Shown here in pieces: positions 62,935 through 64,000 of a stretch of DNA of 64,000 nucleotides. Origin of the DNA: Rhodocyclaceae bacterium (GTDB lineage Bacteria; Pseudomonadota; Gammaproteobacteria; Burkholderiales; Rhodocyclaceae); the NCBI GenBank assembly GCA_013791905.1, contig VMSX01000011.1, positions 1-64,000 on the forward strand, in the 5' to 3' direction. The stretch's first letter is position 1; each line of letters starts with the position of its first letter. Below the pieces are notes generated by a model. That model had not been told where the DNA came from and did no database searches. It saw only the letters and a program-made list of their open reading frames with translations. Position numbers and translations under genes: made by a program.

Positions 62935-63927
62935 TTAGCTTGACTCATAGTGCAGTTGTGCGGCGGGTAACCCGCCAGCCATCAGCGCCTTGCATGCCGC
63001 TTCGACAAAATCGGCAGGGCCGGAAACATATACCTCGCGCCGGACGGAACCTGCCTCGGCAAGCAGGCGCGTTACGGCAGCCGCACCGGCTGCGGGCCGG
63101 TCGTTCGCTTTCAGCGTGAAAAAACTGAAGGTATCGAGCGCGTCTGCCCAGGCGCGGCACTGGTTTTCGAGATAATGGCCGTTGTCGCGGGTCGCCGCCC
63201 AGATCAGCTGCAACGCACCCGGCATGTCCGCGGCGACGGCACTCTCGATCAAGCTCTTCGCCGGCGCAAAGCCAGAGTCGCAAACGATAAAGGCAATATC
63301 GGTGACCACATCTTTCCGTAGGACGAAATCGCCAAACGGGCCGAACAGACTGACCGGATCATTGGCCTTGATCACCCCGGCAAACAGGCTGCGCGCAAAA
63401 TCGTCCTCCGGGTTATTGCAAATGTGGAAGTGCAGATTGCGATCGTCGCAAGGGCATGAGGCAATCGGGTAATCGCCGCGGAAATTGGCGGAAAGTCCCG
63501 ACACGCTCAACGTGACGCGCTGCCCGGCCAGAAAGCGCAACCGGCTGGTGCGCGGCGTTTGCAGATGCAGCAGCATGATATCGGTCGCCAGCGGCTCGAT
63601 CTTCCTCACCGTGGCGACAATCTCCTGCTCGGGAATGTCGGACGGCAGGTTCGCTTCGAGCATCTCGATCTCCAGATCGGTAACCGCCGTGTGCGAACAG
63701 AGCAGCGTATGCCCCTGGGCGCGTTCGCTGGCCGACAGCGGGTAGTCGGTGTGGTGCACCTGCTTGGTGCGTCCCGAGACAATCCGCGCCTTGCACAAGC
63801 CGCAATTGCCGTTGCGGCAACCATACGATGGCGCCAGACCAGCGCGCAATGCTGCCTCGAGAACCGTTTCATTGCCCTCGACGAAGAATTCGCGGCCCGA
63901 AGGCTTGACCTTCACATGGGCCGTCAT
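62935..63927 (-). CDS. 2Fe-2S ferredoxin-type NAD(P)H reductase
   Basis: 330 residues from ATG 63927 (MTAHVKVKPSGREFFVEGNE). Plant-type 2Fe-2S domain with CRNGNCGLC and LCSHTAV, then an FAD domain (YPIASCPCDDRNL, where RxYS is replaced by YPIAS) and an NAD domain (CDSGFAPAKSLIES). It moves electrons from NAD(P)H to a partner oxygenase or dehydratase; related proteins are annotated as CDP-6-deoxyglucoseen reductase or oxygenase reductases. The same frame stays open to the window edge with a GTG at 63951, so an earlier start is possible. Alternatively an upstream gene ends in TGA overlapping this ATG. Confidence 0.82.
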   Translation of the reverse strand: MTAHVKVKPSGREFFVEGNETVLEAALRAGLAPSYGCRNGNCGLCKARIVSGRTKQVHHTDYPLSASERAQGHTLLCSHTAVTDLEIEMLEANLPSDIPEQEIVATVRKIEPLATDIMLLHLQTPRTSRLRFLAGQRVTLSVSGLSANFRGDYPIASCPCDDRNLHFHICNNPEDDFARSLFAGVIKANDPVSLFGPFGDFVLRKDVVTDIAFIVCDSGFAPAKSLIESAVAADMPGALQLIWAATRDNGHYLENQCRAWADALDTFSFFTLKANDRPAAGAAAVTRLLAEAGSVRREVYVSGPADFVEAACKALMAGGLPAAQLHYESS

Positions 63928-64000
63928 GACACGTAGTACATCATCAAGCACCTCCAGTGTATCCGCGGGCTCATCACTGCCCAGTACCCCGGCGAGTCCT

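Overview
The window reads as a chromosomal segment of a GC-rich betaproteobacterium, most like the Rhodocyclales / Sterolibacteriaceae group. The core block thrS-infC-rpmI-rplT-pheS-pheT-ihfA-merR-tRNA-Pro is in the betaproteobacterial order. The surrounding genes (Mla lipid transport, glycolate oxidase, cyanate use, fused PntA, a DsrS-like protein) fit that group. The assignment rests on gene content and order only.

Layout. 1-10.4 kb is a defence/mobile region beside tRNA-Pro: the 5' tip of an IS110-type transposase, a mobile mystery protein A/B pair (HTH plus Fic), a type I restriction-modification operon hsdR-hsdS-[membrane HerA-like ATPase]-hsdM, and a DUF429 protein. 10.6-18.4 kb is the translation block on the minus strand with two tRNAs. 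18.4-29.4 kb holds a glycerophosphodiesterase and solute-binding protein pair, a lipoprotein, RhlE, an mlaEFD operon, an FAH-family enzyme, and a DOMON/NamZ/secreted-protein cluster. 29.5-33.3 kb is a cyanate operon (Tat-exported binding protein, permease, ATPase, cyanase) behind a sigma-54-like promoter. It is followed by a large hybrid histidine kinase. 36.5-45.5 kb has PP2C phosphatase-pntAB, a MaoC-like protein, and hyi-glcDEF. 45.5-53.6 kb is a second defence island on the minus strand: hsdR, an MNT/HEPN pair, a fused hsdM-hsdS gene, and an AbiEi/AbiEii-like pair, ending in a small ORF beside hyi. 53.6-58 kb is a run of poorly characterised genes (MOSC, two unknown proteins, S24-like, DsrS-like). 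58-64 kb has a SlyB-like lipoprotein, a yybP-ykoY manganese riboswitch with a TMEM165/GDT1 exporter and a CDF exporter, a MoxR/VWA pair, and a ferredoxin-reductase.

The least ordinary signals are: (1) a dispersed 24-bp sequence with about nine copies in 64 kb, both between genes and inside coding regions, where the commonest reading frames give KVGAGGTA or KSALAxRR peptides; (2) a membrane-anchored HerA/DUF87 ATPase between hsdS and hsdM; (3) an MNT/HEPN toxin-antitoxin module between hsdR and a fused hsdMS, preceded by tandem operator-like repeats; (4) a palindromic repeat read in frame inside hsdR; and (5) a second, longer GC-rich intergenic repeat family.
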